Assembly (NCBI GenBank): GCA_029204225.1
Contig: CM055109.1
Coordinates: 44,827,054 to 44,891,053 of the forward strand
DNA length: 64,000 bases
DNA from: Diphasiastrum complanatum
Lineage: Eukaryota > Streptophyta > Lycopodiopsida > Lycopodiales > Lycopodiaceae
Direction of reading: 5' to 3'
This document shows, one piece after another, positions 1-15,102 of this stretch. The notes under the pieces are model-generated. The model was not told the DNA's origin. It did not search any database and worked only from the letters and a program-made list of their open reading frames with translations. Positions within the stretch are counted from its first letter, which is position 1. Each line of letters opens with the position of its first letter. A program made the position numbers and the translations under genes.

Positions 1-358
1 TTCCAATACTTTACCTCCTCATGTCTCTTTTTCTTACACAACCTTTACCTCGAAAGTTGAATAAACCTTGGATTGTGGGACCACGTTGGAAAAAATTTGA
101 TTCGCGTATGCTTGAATATGAGCTCAACACATGGGATGCTCAAACGAAAATTCAAAGGAGTTCAAACAAGTTTGATTTGAGGAATTATCAAGCCTTAGCT
201 AAAAATTTCATGATATTAATCAAAATGGAGCATTTTTTCTATTATCATTTAATAATGGCATCATCATTGCATAATCATATTTCTACAAGCATAAATTCAT
301 CACCATCATATTTCTACAAGCATCAACTCATCACCATCATTCAATTTATTAGTATTGT
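1..358. other. AT-rich sequence without recognisable gene
   Basis: An open stretch from 21 to 437 on the plus strand gives a peptide without any family resemblance and overlaps the antisense of a Copia integrase fragment. A short imperfect duplication (catcatcat/tttctacaagcat, about 283-330) is the only structure seen. Confidence 0.4.
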
Positions 359-804
359 TCAGAATGCAAAAAGAGAATGTGGATTTATCAAACATGCATC
401 TCTACTCGAAACAACCTTCTTTGTGGTTGGATTGTAGAGTCTGTACACTTGTGATCCATTTGAGTACCTGACCATGATTGTTTGCTCTGATTTATCATCA
501 AACTTATTTCTTTTTTCTTTTGGAATGTACTTGTATGCTGCACATCCAAACACACGTATATATGATGGATCAGGCTTTCTACATGTCCACATTTTGTACG
601 GTGTCTTGTTTTCCAGCGTTGTCATTGTTGATCTGTTCTGCAGGTGTACTGTTGCAGCTATTGCCTTAGTCCATAATTGACTTGGCAATCGAGCCTGAGC
701 CATCATGCATTTGGCTCCTTCGACTAGTGTCTTGTTTCTTCTTTCTACGACACCATTATATTCTAGTGTGTACGCAGGAGTGTGTTGAATTTCACACGTG
801 TGGA
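359..804 (-). pseudogene. Copia integrase fragment (C-terminal part)
   Basis: Read on the minus strand from about 804, the translation gives HTPAYT, EYNGVVERRNKTLVEGA, then LPSQLWTKAIAA, NKTPYKMW, IRVFGCAAYKYIPKEKRNKFD and SNGSQVYRLYN. This is the end of the integrase core (the catalytic Glu lies in VVERRN) and the start of the integrase-RT linker of Ty1/Copia polyproteins. The upstream side is cut off at the LTR that begins at 783, and the downstream side stops shortly after KKVVSSRD. The same subfamily appears at 27120-27520 (QVYRLYN and KKVVSSRD in both). It is a fragment with no RT of its own attached. Confidence 0.8.
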
Positions 805-1862
805 CTGTCCACTACATGTACTTGTGATCTCCTAAGGTGTGTAGATGCACCAAGATCAAGACTAGATTGAGATTCAAGATCAATCTTGAATCCTATGGCA
901 AAAACACACTACTACATGCATTCAATCACTTCCAACTCTCACTCACACGTGTGGGAAGTATTCAAAAAATAATCTAAGTAAAAACAAGCTGCTCTCCTCG
1001 GGTAGAGAGAGAAAATGCATCAAGAGATCTCGGGTAGAGAGAGAAAGCTAGAAATCCAATAACTCACAAAATCCATGAAATCACCAAATCAATTGCATTC
1101 AAAATGAGGAGTACAATGATACTAGTAGGTCCACGAGCTACCACTATACTTAACTATGATTGGACCATATTTTGTCACCTCTTGATCCTATTGGATCGTT
1201 GATTTATGCACCTCTTAATTCTATTGGACTATATTCAAGCACACCTCAATTTCCTATTGGACCTCACAAGGTTCCACCTCTAAATCCTATTGGACCTCTT
1301 GGAATTCATCAAACAAAAACTTTACACTTGTCTACATGCATTCAATCACTTCCAACTCTCACTCACACGTGTGGGAAGTATTCAAAAAATAATCTAAGTA
1401 AAAACAAGCTGCTCTCCTCGGGTAGAGAGAGAAAATGCATCAAGAGATCTCGGGTAGAGAGAGAAAGCTAGAAATCCAATAACTCACAAAATCCATGAAA
1501 TCGCCAAATCAATTGCATTCAAAATGAGGAGTACAATGATACTAGTAGGTCCACGAGCTACCACTATACTTAACTATGATTGGACCATATTTTGTCACCT
1601 CTTGATCCTATTGGATCGTTGATTTATGCACCTCTTAATTCTATTGGACTATATTCAAGCACACCTCAATTTCCTATTGGACCTCACAAGGTTCCACCTC
1701 TAAATCCTATTGGACCTCTTGGAATTCATCAAACAAAAACTTTACACTTGTCTACACTCTAATTAGCAAGTGTTTAGCCTCTTACTCTATTTTGGCTCAA
1801 TAGTGGCATTACAAGTGGAAATGCATAATTTGCCATCTATGCCAAATTTATTCCTATCAACA
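783..1862 (-). repeat. Copia LTR (minus-strand element), 1080 bp
   Basis: The segment begins TGTTGA and ends TCAACA, a perfect 6-bp terminal inverted repeat of the TG...CA type used by LTR elements. It lies just downstream of the minus-strand RT-RNase H frame at 1955-3643, as a 3' LTR should. It interrupts the integrase fragment at 359-804, so the element appears to have inserted there. More than 800 bp of it is a 420-bp unit present twice; without the duplication the LTR would be about 660 bp. A diverged relative lies at about 4427-5170. Confidence 0.7.
912..1751. repeat. 420-bp tandem duplication inside the LTR
   Basis: Copy 1 (912-1331) and copy 2 (1332-1751) align at a constant offset of exactly 420. 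They look almost identical; one visible difference is A at 1083 versus G at 1503. Both contain a gggtagagagaga motif and a run of phrases of the type 'cctattgga' spaced through the unit. The near identity says the duplication is recent compared with the surrounding relics, or is kept homogeneous by recombination. Confidence 0.9.
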
Positions 1863-1954
1863 TCCTACACCTAGATGCTTGATGTAAAAAACATAAGACC
1901 CCTATATCTAACATAGATAATCTTTTTCAATTCTTCACACTCCTAAAAAATTAT

Positions 1955-3643
1955 CTATGAAGATTTGAGCATTGATCTTGATATAACTCCAAGATTAGAT
2001 CTATGCTTGATGAAAGCACTTTTGCTCAAAGGCTTGGTGAGTAGATCGGCAATACAAGAGGACGAGTTGACATGCTCCAAATAGATTTCTCCTCCAATAA
2101 GCTTGTCTCTCACAAAATGGTGTGCCACTTCTATGTGCTTGCTTCTTGCATGAAATATGGGATTATTGGCAAGAGCTTGGGCCGAGATGTTATCACACTT
2201 GATCATTGGTAGATCATCCTCCTTGATGCACTTTAGTTCCATTAATAACCTCTTGATCCAAAGCACTTCTTTGGTAGTTGTAGTGAGTGCTTTGTACTCG
2301 GCCTCACATGAAGAGAGAGATATAGTATCTTGTTTTTTGGAAAGCCAAGATATTAGATTGCCTCCAAGAAAGATAATGTATGCACTAATAGACTTTCGAT
2401 CCATCTTGTCACTTGCAAAGTCCGAATCCGAGTAGCCAATAATGGATAGATCTTCACTTTTATAGAGTAGACCATAATCACAAGATGAATATCTTAGAAT
2501 CCTCTTGGCCATCTTCCAATGATGGATCTTAGGATCTTGCATAAATTGACTTAATTTGTGCACACAAAAACTAAGATCGGGCCTAGTAATGGTAAGCCAA
2601 ATCAAGGAGCCTACAAGACTCCTAAAAAGTGTGATGTCCTCAAAGGATCTTTCATCACCTTTATTAGGATCTTTTACAATTTGCTCCATTGGAGTATCTA
2701 TGCTCTTAGAATTTTTCATATGGAATTTTTTCAACATAGAGTGAGCATATCTAGATTGGCATATAAAGACATGATTTTCATAAAAATCAATTTCTAGGCC
2801 TAGGATGTAATGTATCTCTCCTAGATCTTGCATTTTAAACTCACATCCAAGTGCTAGCTTGGTTTCATCAACTAGCTTGATACAACTTCCACAAAGAATA
2901 ATGTCATCAACATAAATTAGAAGAATGACAATATTGCTATCAACAAACTTTAGATACATGAAAGGATCATAGTAACTAAGAGTAGATCCTAGTGAGATAA
3001 GAAAAGAGTTAAGTCTTGAATACCATGATCTTGGTGCTTGCTTGAGTCCATAAAGACTTTTGAAGAGCAAGCACACTTTGGACTCATCCTTGATGAATCC
3101 TTGAGGTTGTTCCATATAGATCTCCTCCTCAAGATAACCATTTAGAAAAGCATTGGATACATCTAATTGGAACACCTTCCACTTGAAAAAACAAGCAAGA
3201 GAAATAAGAATTCTTATTGTCACCATCTTTGCAACGGGTGCAAAGGTTTCCTCATAATCAAGACCATGGATTTGAGCAAATCCTTTGGCACATAATCTTG
3301 CTTTATGCTTGTTGATGGTGCCATCATGATTGAGCTTGATCCGAAATACCCACTTGCAACCAATCACATGCTTGTTGGAAGGAGGATCCACAAGCTCCCA
3401 AGTATTGTTGGTGATCAATGCATCATACTCTTGCTTCATGGCATCATACCACTCCTTGGTATTGAGTGCCTCTTGTACATTCTTTGGCTCTTCATGAGAG
3501 ACATAAAAAACATAATTAGTGGAATCAAGATCCACTTGTTTGCCTTTGTCAACATATCCCCAAGTCATGCCATGTGAAGCAAGAGGAGAAGAGAGAAACT
3601 GGTAACGTAAACCCAATTGTCGACGGGAGAATCCCCACCTCAA
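1955..3643 (-). CDS. Copia reverse transcriptase - RNase H (open, 5' truncated)
   Basis: A 562-codon open frame encodes the RT and RNase H part of a Ty1/Copia polyprotein. In order it shows WYDAMKQEYDAL, GCKWVFRIK, KARLCAKGFAQ, FQLDVSNAFLNG, YGLKQAPRSWY, the catalytic IYVDDIIL box, LGLEI, then RNase H with SDSDFASD, SSCEAEYKAL and the terminal block HIEVAHHFVRD...ADLLTKPL. There is no internal stop or frameshift, so this copy may be young. Gag, protease and integrase are missing. Codons before about 3573 fall in the foreign LTR at 3573-3926, so the formal ATG at 3643 is not the original start. It would have been translated as part of a longer polyprotein. Confidence 0.85.
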   Translation of the reverse strand: MRWGFSRRQLGLRYQFLSSPLASHGMTWGYVDKGKQVDLDSTNYVFYVSHEEPKNVQEALNTKEWYDAMKQEYDALITNNTWELVDPPSNKHVIGCKWVFRIKLNHDGTINKHKARLCAKGFAQIHGLDYEETFAPVAKMVTIRILISLACFFKWKVFQLDVSNAFLNGYLEEEIYMEQPQGFIKDESKVCLLFKSLYGLKQAPRSWYSRLNSFLISLGSTLSYYDPFMYLKFVDSNIVILLIYVDDIILCGSCIKLVDETKLALGCEFKMQDLGEIHYILGLEIDFYENHVFICQSRYAHSMLKKFHMKNSKSIDTPMEQIVKDPNKGDERSFEDITLFRSLVGSLIWLTITRPDLSFCVHKLSQFMQDPKIHHWKMAKRILRYSSCDYGLLYKSEDLSIIGYSDSDFASDKMDRKSISAYIIFLGGNLISWLSKKQDTISLSSCEAEYKALTTTTKEVLWIKRLLMELKCIKEDDLPMIKCDNISAQALANNPIFHARSKHIEVAHHFVRDKLIGGEIYLEHVNSSSCIADLLTKPLSKSAFIKHRSNLGVISRSMLKSS

Positions 3644-3926
3644 TATATAGAGAGTAGAGTCCTGTGCATGAATTCATGCAATCCCATGCAGGTCAACTAT
3701 AAATAGGTCACATCTCTTCATGCAATCCTCCTGCCTATATTCGTCACACGTACATGCACTACTCCATATGTCTCAATTAGAGTGTTTGGGTCCTCTCAAG
3801 GTTATTAGTCACAAACAGGCCTCGACATGGAATTAAATCTCGGCGTGACTAATAATCTCGAATAATGGAGAGCCGATCTACCACATTAGGACTATTCCAT
3901 GTCCTTAATAGAATATGGCCATGACA
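3573..3926 (-). repeat. LTR of a second retroelement with polypurine tract
   Basis: On the minus strand the sequence reads CTTGAGGAAGGAAGAA (a polypurine tract, 3927-3942), then TGTCATGG at 3926, and runs to TTCACA at 3573, giving a TG...CA-bounded unit of 354 bp. It contains a TATTTATAG box (about 3696-3707) and the repeated phrase ATTCATGC. It directly abuts the upstream edge of the Copia RT frame, so the two elements were joined by insertion or recombination. The family is not identified. Boundaries are inferred from the motif pair only. Confidence 0.55.
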
Positions 3927-4426
3927 TTCTTCCTTCCTCAAGCTGGTTCTGACCTCAGAACGAATAAAGAAGACATGAAATTATTCCGTAAGCTTTCAAC
4001 TTTTAACTAGGAATTATTATTCTTAGTCTGATCTTTCCAATCTGAATAAGTACTCAGAGGTGCAACAATTCTTCAATTGCTTGAGTAACTCAAATTTCAA
4101 AGATACACTGATTCAAAAATGCTAAAAAGGTGTAAAGATTTGAGCCAATCCACTACATAATTGACAATGGAATTAATCTTATATGTCTTCATTTGTCAAG
4201 ATCAGCCGTAGTATTTGGTATGGAAGTTCCTATTAAAATTGAGGAATAGTCACCATATGTGCATATTTTGATTTAAATAATAGAGAATTTAATGTCAAAT
4301 AACTATAAGCACAAGTATCTAAGTGGTAGAGATTGTATGAGATCCAATATGACTCGAATTCTCCAAGACTAGCTAGTTTTCTAGCTTTCTAGAAAAGAGC
4401 TCAATTATTGTACAATCTATGTACTT
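3927..4426. other. AT-rich interval, probable retroelement internal remnant
   Basis: No intact frame is present. The position, immediately upstream of the polypurine tract of the minus-strand LTR, suggests the 3' end of that element's internal region, but stops in all frames prevent a domain call. Confidence 0.3.
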
Positions 4427-5170
4427 TTTCACACGTATGAGGACATCTCAAAAAATGTGAATGATCTCCTAAGATGTGTGTGATTGCACATAAATCTATC
4501 ACTCAAACGATACAAGCAACTTTCTTGAGAAATCTACTCACCATTCATCATAGTACATAAATGAGAGGCAAGTTTGGATGAAAAAACCTAAGTATAAAAT
4601 TGGCTTGCTCTCAAGTAGAGAGAGAACGTCAAGAGAAAACCAAGTATTAGAGCACACTCTCTCTAAATCTCTCATCAAAAAACTAAGTGTGGACTCAATC
4701 TCACTCTCACTCACTCATAGTAGCTCGAGATCCATGAAGAGTGGAAATGAAGCCCAATGATTGGCCCTCTCTAAATCACCTCTTGCATTGATTGCACCAC
4801 CTACATGCCACCTCTTATAATGATTGAACCATTGGTGCATACTTCACTATGATTGGTCCATATTGACAAATGAGATTATAAGATGCAATATTACTAGACC
4901 TCTACCATCAAGCCAAGTGTAAGCTACCTACACTAACATGATCCAATTCAAGTCTAAATTTGGCCTAATCACTTAATTACAAGTGTACAATGAGTGGTTT
5001 TGATAGAGTAACCCCAAACCTCAAGATAGATGGCTTTTACAATTTTCACACAATCTACTTGTGAAATTGCACTCAAACTTTTCAAAAACTAAATCAAGTA
5101 CATATGCATTCAATCAATTATGATATCCATGAAAAAATATGCCTTAATCCAACACGTAATACCTATCAAA
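4427..5170 (-). repeat. Diverged LTR related to 783-1862
   Basis: Several phrases occur in the same order as in the 783-1862 LTR: ttcacacgt (about 4427), gatctcctaag(a/g)tgtgt (4464), gtagagagagaa (4615), a run of short 'attg(g/c)acc...cacctctt' phrases (4760-4850), acaagtg (4980) and ctatcaaaa near 5163. The similarity is patchy, so this is either an old solo LTR of the same family or an LTR of a related one. Its ends are not resolved. Confidence 0.4.
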
Positions 5171-6412
5171 AGACACTATCAATTGAGAGCTTGAAAAACC
5201 CGGTATTTTTCTCTCATCTAAAATGTACATTGGTTTTATCCATCATAAGAACCTCAGTAAGTCAGATTTGATAATAGGCTTTACAATAGCTAATCTAACT
5301 CTCACTAATGTACCAACATTAAGCAAATACATCCACAAGTGGGTAGCCTCAAGTTTTGGGGTGATAAACAAATTCAACATGAATTAGATATGATTCTAGT
5401 TATGTACAAATGATGTTCATGTGGTAAAACAAGTCACATGACCAAAATACTATAGCTAGTTTTGCCAATACTAAAACTCCTCCTCAAAACTATGCTAATA
5501 CTCCAACATAGATCTACTTAAAGCATTATGTGTTGATCTAAACATAAAAAATGATCCTCTTGGAAGTGGATTTGTATACATGAAAGCAAAAGATCCACAT
5601 ACCAACGAACAAAATATTTGTATCATCTTCCAAAACTTCAGCTTTCATGCACGTTCCACTTTTCCAGTACATGAAACCACATCAAGCCTTCTTGAGATAA
5701 TAATGATATAAATGTCGTTGTACATGGCCCAGCTATTCTTGTAAGAAATTCTGGGGATGATTTTCACAAGTTTTTGCTTTCTCCACAAACAAGTCCCCTA
5801 TACTTTTGAACAAGCAAGCACAATTTCATACATTGTCTAATAGAGCTGTAGAAACCCAGACTTGCAACCAAACTGAAACTAGACCTTATAATAAATGCCA
5901 TCTTGTTGAAAGAAGATTAAAATCAAAGAAAACTGACCATCATCATTTTTTAAGATTGTAATTTCTCTGGTAACAAAGTGAACATAAAGAATCAGAAAGA
6001 GCTCATCTGTCTAAGTGTATAGAACCTTATGGCCATTAACATGATTTTCCCTCTTCACAAGCACACTGCCCAGGTCTTTTCCATAACTGTACTTTCTACA
6101 CCATGCCTTTCTCACAGGTGAGTAACAAGCTGCCAGCTACCCTTAACCATGCGTAATGGATGTGCATGAAGAACAAGCATCAACACTGGCGAATCTTTCT
6201 GAACGAGCTTGAAAAATAATATGCTATTACCATTTCCTTCAACCCAATCCTTTGCATATACTGCATTAAGCCTGTAACCCTGTTTCTTAGATTAACCATC
6301 TTCAAAGCTCAGATAGGCTGCAGATGTCAAAAGGGACAGAATATTCTAAAACATCAAGAAGTATCTTACAATCTTTACCCGAATCTCAAGTGCAGGTACA
6401 CCTACCGCATTT
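5171..6412. other. 3' flank of eIF4A-III, no other gene seen
   Basis: AT-rich sequence without a credible reading frame on either strand. The part nearest 6412 must include the 3' UTR of the minus-strand eIF4A-III gene. I could not identify an unambiguous AATAAA signal. Confidence 0.5.
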
Positions 6413-10924
<4,512 letters not shown>

Positions 10925-11081
10925 AGCCTACCTTACCCGATCAACCTACTTTCAAACAATCTCGATCAATGCAGCCGAAGAGCGACAAATCCACGAAATG
11001 AAAGCCCTCGTTCGCGAAAAGGAAGAGCAAAAGAAAAAGCAAACCTAAAATATGGATCGGGACGATCTGCGTGAAAATAAC

Positions 11082-11141
11082 GAGAGAGAGAGAGAGAGAG
11101 AGAAGCTAAATTTTGGCGAAGGGCTTCATGGCCTTATATAG
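11082..11141 (-). promoter_or_regulatory. eIF4A-III core promoter: TATA box and CT-rich leader
   Basis: On the minus strand CTATATAAGG lies at 11132-11141, about 210 bp upstream of the ATG at 10924. It is followed by an uninterrupted CT tract (GA on the plus strand, 11082-11103), which would fall in the 5' UTR. CT-rich leaders just after the start site are common in plant housekeeping genes. The transcription start itself cannot be seen. Confidence 0.6.
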
Positions 11142-11620
11142 TCTACGCCAAACCACTTGGATTTATACCACGCGTCATGATGCCACTTGGACTCTTGTTC
11201 ATAGAAAACGTGGCAAGATCTGGACGCGCATATCTAGATCGAACGGTCGTGGGCTTTGGGAGTGCTACTAAGATACGAGTGCTTTAAGTTTAGGGCTCGC
11301 TTTATTTTATGGGTATTGTTACCTCCCTTTGGACACTTGCAATTTTGTATTTATTTAGCTTTCTTTGCATTGCGGTCCGCCGCCTTGTCTTGGAAATAGG
11401 TCATGGCACATTATTGTGCCCTTCCACAACATGCTTCTATTTTCCAAGTCATAGTTTAAGCTTTCTGCCACAATAATAAGCTATACGTTATCCTTAAGAT
11501 TTCGTAAAAGCCTACATGTCTCTCCTTCCTTCGTTTTAACATGGCCAATTTCGTAAAAGCCTACATGTCTCTCTTTCCTTCGTTTTAACATGGCCAATTT
11601 GCAAATTCAACATCACCTAG
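11142..11620. repeat. Upstream flank with a 49-bp tandem duplication
   Basis: The interval holds no gene. The sequence starting ttcgtaaaagcctacatgtc at about 11501 is repeated at 11550 with one or two differences, giving a 49-bp direct tandem duplication (about 11501-11598). Nothing else was recognised. Confidence 0.6.
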
Positions 11621-11799
11621 CACTACAAGCAGTTGAATCTAAATGACTCAAGATGGAACATTAAAACATTGTCGAGTTCCCGAAGGCATGAGATGAAATG
11701 GCTTTCAAGTCTTTCATGATTAATGCAAATGCCATAGAAGCTAAGGTAAAATCCTGAAGGAACACATAAACAATTTGAAGTCTAGTTTGGAGTCAATTC

Positions 11800-13225
11800 A
11801 TTGAGATTATATAAACCCTAAACTAACGTTGAGTTTATGCCCTCAAGAATATATGCCTCATTTTTCGATGAATTGGAGTGGTCTATGTTCAACCTATTAG
11901 TTTCAAAGCACTTGATGACATGCAAATAGCCATTGAAGCACTTGAAGAGGAATAAGGCAAGTCGCAACAATTGTGCCAAACAACCAGGCAAATCACTCTC
12001 TACCACACACTCTAAGGATATTAGCATAAGAGTACGAGATTGCACTTTTTCACACCTTCACTTCAACGCTTTTCAATTCCTAAATGTCAAAAGATAGCCT
12101 CATGTTAATCTATCTCTCCAACATATCTTTTCGATCGTACCCTCAACATCAAAGTTCCAAAATGGTTTTGCTCTCCTCTCCCCATTTTTTGCCATGAGCA
12201 CGTACATGAGAAATAACAGTGGTAAACTTTCCACATGAGGTGTTGCTCTTCACATTCATAAACATGCGAATTACTCAAATATTGTGATGTTACTTTGCCA
12301 TGGCTTCTCTCTAAACTTTGCTTTGACATATTGACATTAAGAAGGCTACATTTTAATGTGACATGAATATGGATCTCGTGCTCCTTCAAAAAATTAGACA
12401 ATTCAACAGAAAGAATAAGTATGGAGAGTTTTAATTTTCTTACTATTACCTTTGTAGACTTCTTGAATTAATCAACAACTAATAGTACATTTCAATAATG
12501 CTTGAGGAACATGATTGTTGTCTCTCTTTAAAAATCGCCAATGAAAGATAAAAAAAATGAAATGCACCTCCAAGAAAAGGTCTATGCATCAAGTGACAAA
12601 GATTGCAATGAACAAGCTCCAATAGATTCTTGGTCTTGAATGATTTTCATATCGAATAAATTGTCCTTACATGCTTACTAGGCATACAAGATTCACGAGG
12701 TTCAAGTAAGTACTTGATAAAGATAGTAAGTCCAAGAAAGGCATATAATGATATGTTGATGCATATAATGCAATGACTGCATATTTAAATGGCCAAATCA
12801 TTTATGCTACAATTGGTTGTTGTTGGTTCATGAGGCCATGAAAGGCACAGCTATAATTTGATGGGAAACAATATCAAAATGTATGTCCTTGACTCCTTTG
12901 ACCAAGACATTTGAAAATTTTTCTTGGATCATACATTATTGTGAGTCAATTTTGACAATATAGCCTTGATTTGCAAATCAAGATATGGACAATAGATTCA
13001 ATGGGACATAAGTACATCCAAAAATGATCTTATAATGCCATTTTAGAATTTCAGTTGTGTAGAGCCAATGTCTTCAACTTTACTTGAAGTCGAATTTTAA
13101 AGATACATAGCACTATGGAAAAAATTTGAACCAATCTTTTTCAGAGGTCATATATGGTGTGGCCTCTAAATCCAAATACCAATTATCTGCATTGGTATTT
13201 AAAAAATGAGCCATGAAGGTTCCAA
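11800..13225 (-). pseudogene. Decayed Copia element: protease, pre-integrase and integrase remains
   Basis: Reading the minus strand from 13225, the translation gives NADNWYLDLEATPYMTSEKDWF, a mutated protease active-site region (normally DSGA). Further on (about 12680-12560) it gives TKNLLELVH followed by LCHLMHRPFLGGAFHFF, the start of a Copia integrase core. Later, 12401-12105 keeps a 98-codon open piece in the integrase region. Stops and frameshifts occur between these, the first catalytic Asp is gone (ELVHCN) and no RT follows. It is an old, dead copy. The limits are approximate and the left part (11800-12100) is assigned only by continuity. Confidence 0.55.
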
Positions 13226-13262
13226 GAAATTCTCTTCTATAGGCATGAATGAAAGAAGTTGA

Positions 13263-13335
13263 GTGTATTTCTACATACTGTAGCGACATTTAGAGTATTT
13301 CTGCGGATTGTTGCAACACTTAGTGTATTTCTGCA
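13263..13335 (+). repeat. Left arm of a long-distance inverted repeat
   Basis: The arm contains two copies of a tatttctgcagact-like phrase around 'gtagcgacatttagag'. Its reverse complement, with a few differences, occurs at 15033-15090. About 1.7 kb lies between the arms, including the GTCGA minisatellite. A single extra copy of the phrase (tatttctgcagactgt) lies at 14019. Confidence 0.6.
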
Positions 13336-13639
13336 GACTAGTTCTAAATACTAGTTTTTGGAAATCCTTGAAGATGGCCAAGTCTTCAATGACTTCAAGT
13401 AGTTAAACTTAACATTTGAACTTGAAATTAGGACATAATTGGTTATCCTTTGCTAGAGATCAGCCGAGAGCCCGTTGTAGACGTTCTTCAAATAATTTGG
13501 TTGTCTAAGTTGTGATTCCTGCAGGTATCAGATGAGCAGACGTAAAACCAAAGTTGGTTTCATCTTACCCTAGATCAACAATCAATAAACGTGCAGGAAA
13601 AATCATGAAATAGAAATATTTATTCACCAAGGAGACAAC

Positions 13640-13965
13640 TATGGGCTTAATTTCCAACAACATTGAAGCCTTGATCATATGTCGAAGTCGGAGACTTCGA
13701 TGTCGAGGAAGTCGATGATGTGGAAGTCGAAGACTTCGTAGCTAGCCTTTGATCAGACGTCGGAGACCTCGATGACATGGAAGTCGAAGACTTCGTAGCT
13801 TGCCTTTGATCAGACGTCGAAGACTTCGATGTCGAGAAAGTCGATGATGTGGAAGTCGAGGACCTTGTAGCTTCCGTTTGATCAGACATCGATGTCGGAG
13901 ACTTCGATGTCGATGAAGTGGAAGTCGAGGACTTCGATGTTGAGGCTGGGCTCAAAACCATTTGT
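13640..13965. repeat. GTCGA-rich minisatellite
   Basis: The block is built from 15-nt modules of the type gtcg(a/g)agacttcgat and longer units that each begin with gcc(t)ttgatcagac (about 13747, 13804 and 13872), so the higher-order spacing is about 57 and about 71 bp. The minus strand stays open for 104 codons (13961-13647) and would encode only Ser/Thr/Lys/Pro repeats (SSTSTSSTSKSPTS). The open frame follows from the repeat having no stop in that phase. I do not regard it as a demonstrated gene. Confidence 0.75.
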
Positions 13966-15032
13966 CAGGAAAAGTCGATGTCGGGCATGTCGATGCAGAC
14001 TATCATCGACTTTCCTTGTATTTCTGCAGACTGTAAGAATATTTACAAGAAAAAAATGAATGGATCTAGATTAGTAGAGAGAGATAGGGATGGAGAGGAT
14101 AGAAATCCAACACATAAGCATGAGATCTCCATTTTGAACATCTTTCTTGTGAAGGTGTTGATCATGCCAAGCTTTCAGCTTGACTTTTCTATAGCTAGCA
14201 CATGAGTTGATAAAAAGCATGTTCACACAAAATGTATAAGGAAATATCAATAACATAAAACTTCTATAAGTAAATTTATAAAGGACCTATAGGGTTAGCA
14301 GTTTCAACATTTTTATTTTATGCTGAATAATCTTGAGAGTCATCTCAACAAATCGTTGACTTGTTTTATTGAATTTAAAAGCAAATTGAGAGAAATTTAT
14401 TACACACAAATTTTGATTTAATTTTATTTCATAAGAGATAATATGCTGAAATGTTTTTATTGATTGATTATCATGTAATGTTTTTTGATATGAAGTATTT
14501 TGATTTTGTTGATTATTGCTACTTGTATCATGGAAACTCTCTATCAAAATATACATAATTATTCTCAACATTGTCGACATGACATTGTGTTCTCAATGTC
14601 AATTGAACTCCTATATAACATTGAATGATCTTATGTTTGCATTATGCGATATCCTAAATTTTGATATATTTTAAAGACATCAAAAAATTTGAAGTATAGT
14701 TTGTATTTGTTGTTTGAAATGTATGCTATTTGTTTTAAGACTTTTGTTTGTGAAACAGCTAATAAGAATTATAATCTAAATTTGTAAATTATTGAATTTT
14801 AAAATTCAAAATTTAATGTGCTTATCTCAAAAACATCTATACTTAGGATTTTTTATTTTTTTTAAGAGTCTCAAAATTTGACCCACTTTTCTATACTCAT
14901 TTACTTTCAACATTGCTCAATACACATTAGTGTTAAGATAAAATCCAAACTCTTTAAAGCAAATGCCAGAAGAAGGTTGAGCACAAGATAAGAGAATGCA
15001 GGCTTGGGCACAAGATAAGAGAATGCAACAAG
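13966..15032. other. AT-rich interval, no gene recognised
   Basis: Stops are frequent in all frames and base composition is strongly AT-biased between 14240 and 14930. No transposon domain was found. Confidence 0.4.
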
Positions 15033-15090
15033 CTTGTGTCGCAACAATCTGCAGAAATACTCTAAATGTCGCTACAGTCTGCAGAAATGA
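15033..15090 (-). repeat. Right arm of the inverted repeat
   Basis: This is the reverse-complement match of 13263-13335; the shared core reads aaatactctaaatgtcgctacag here. It sits immediately before the hairpin array at 15103-15440. A short direct duplication (aagataagagaatgca) precedes it at about 14985-15018. Confidence 0.6.
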
Positions 15091-15102
15091 ACTATCTTTT
15101 TC

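Noticed and set aside
911-1755. CRISPR-like or satellite array
   Set aside because: Only two units of 420 bp without spacers, inside an LTR; this is a plant nuclear context.
13647-13961. Ser/Thr-rich 104-codon protein
   Set aside because: The open frame is a by-product of a repeat whose module length is a multiple of three; no evidence of a gene.
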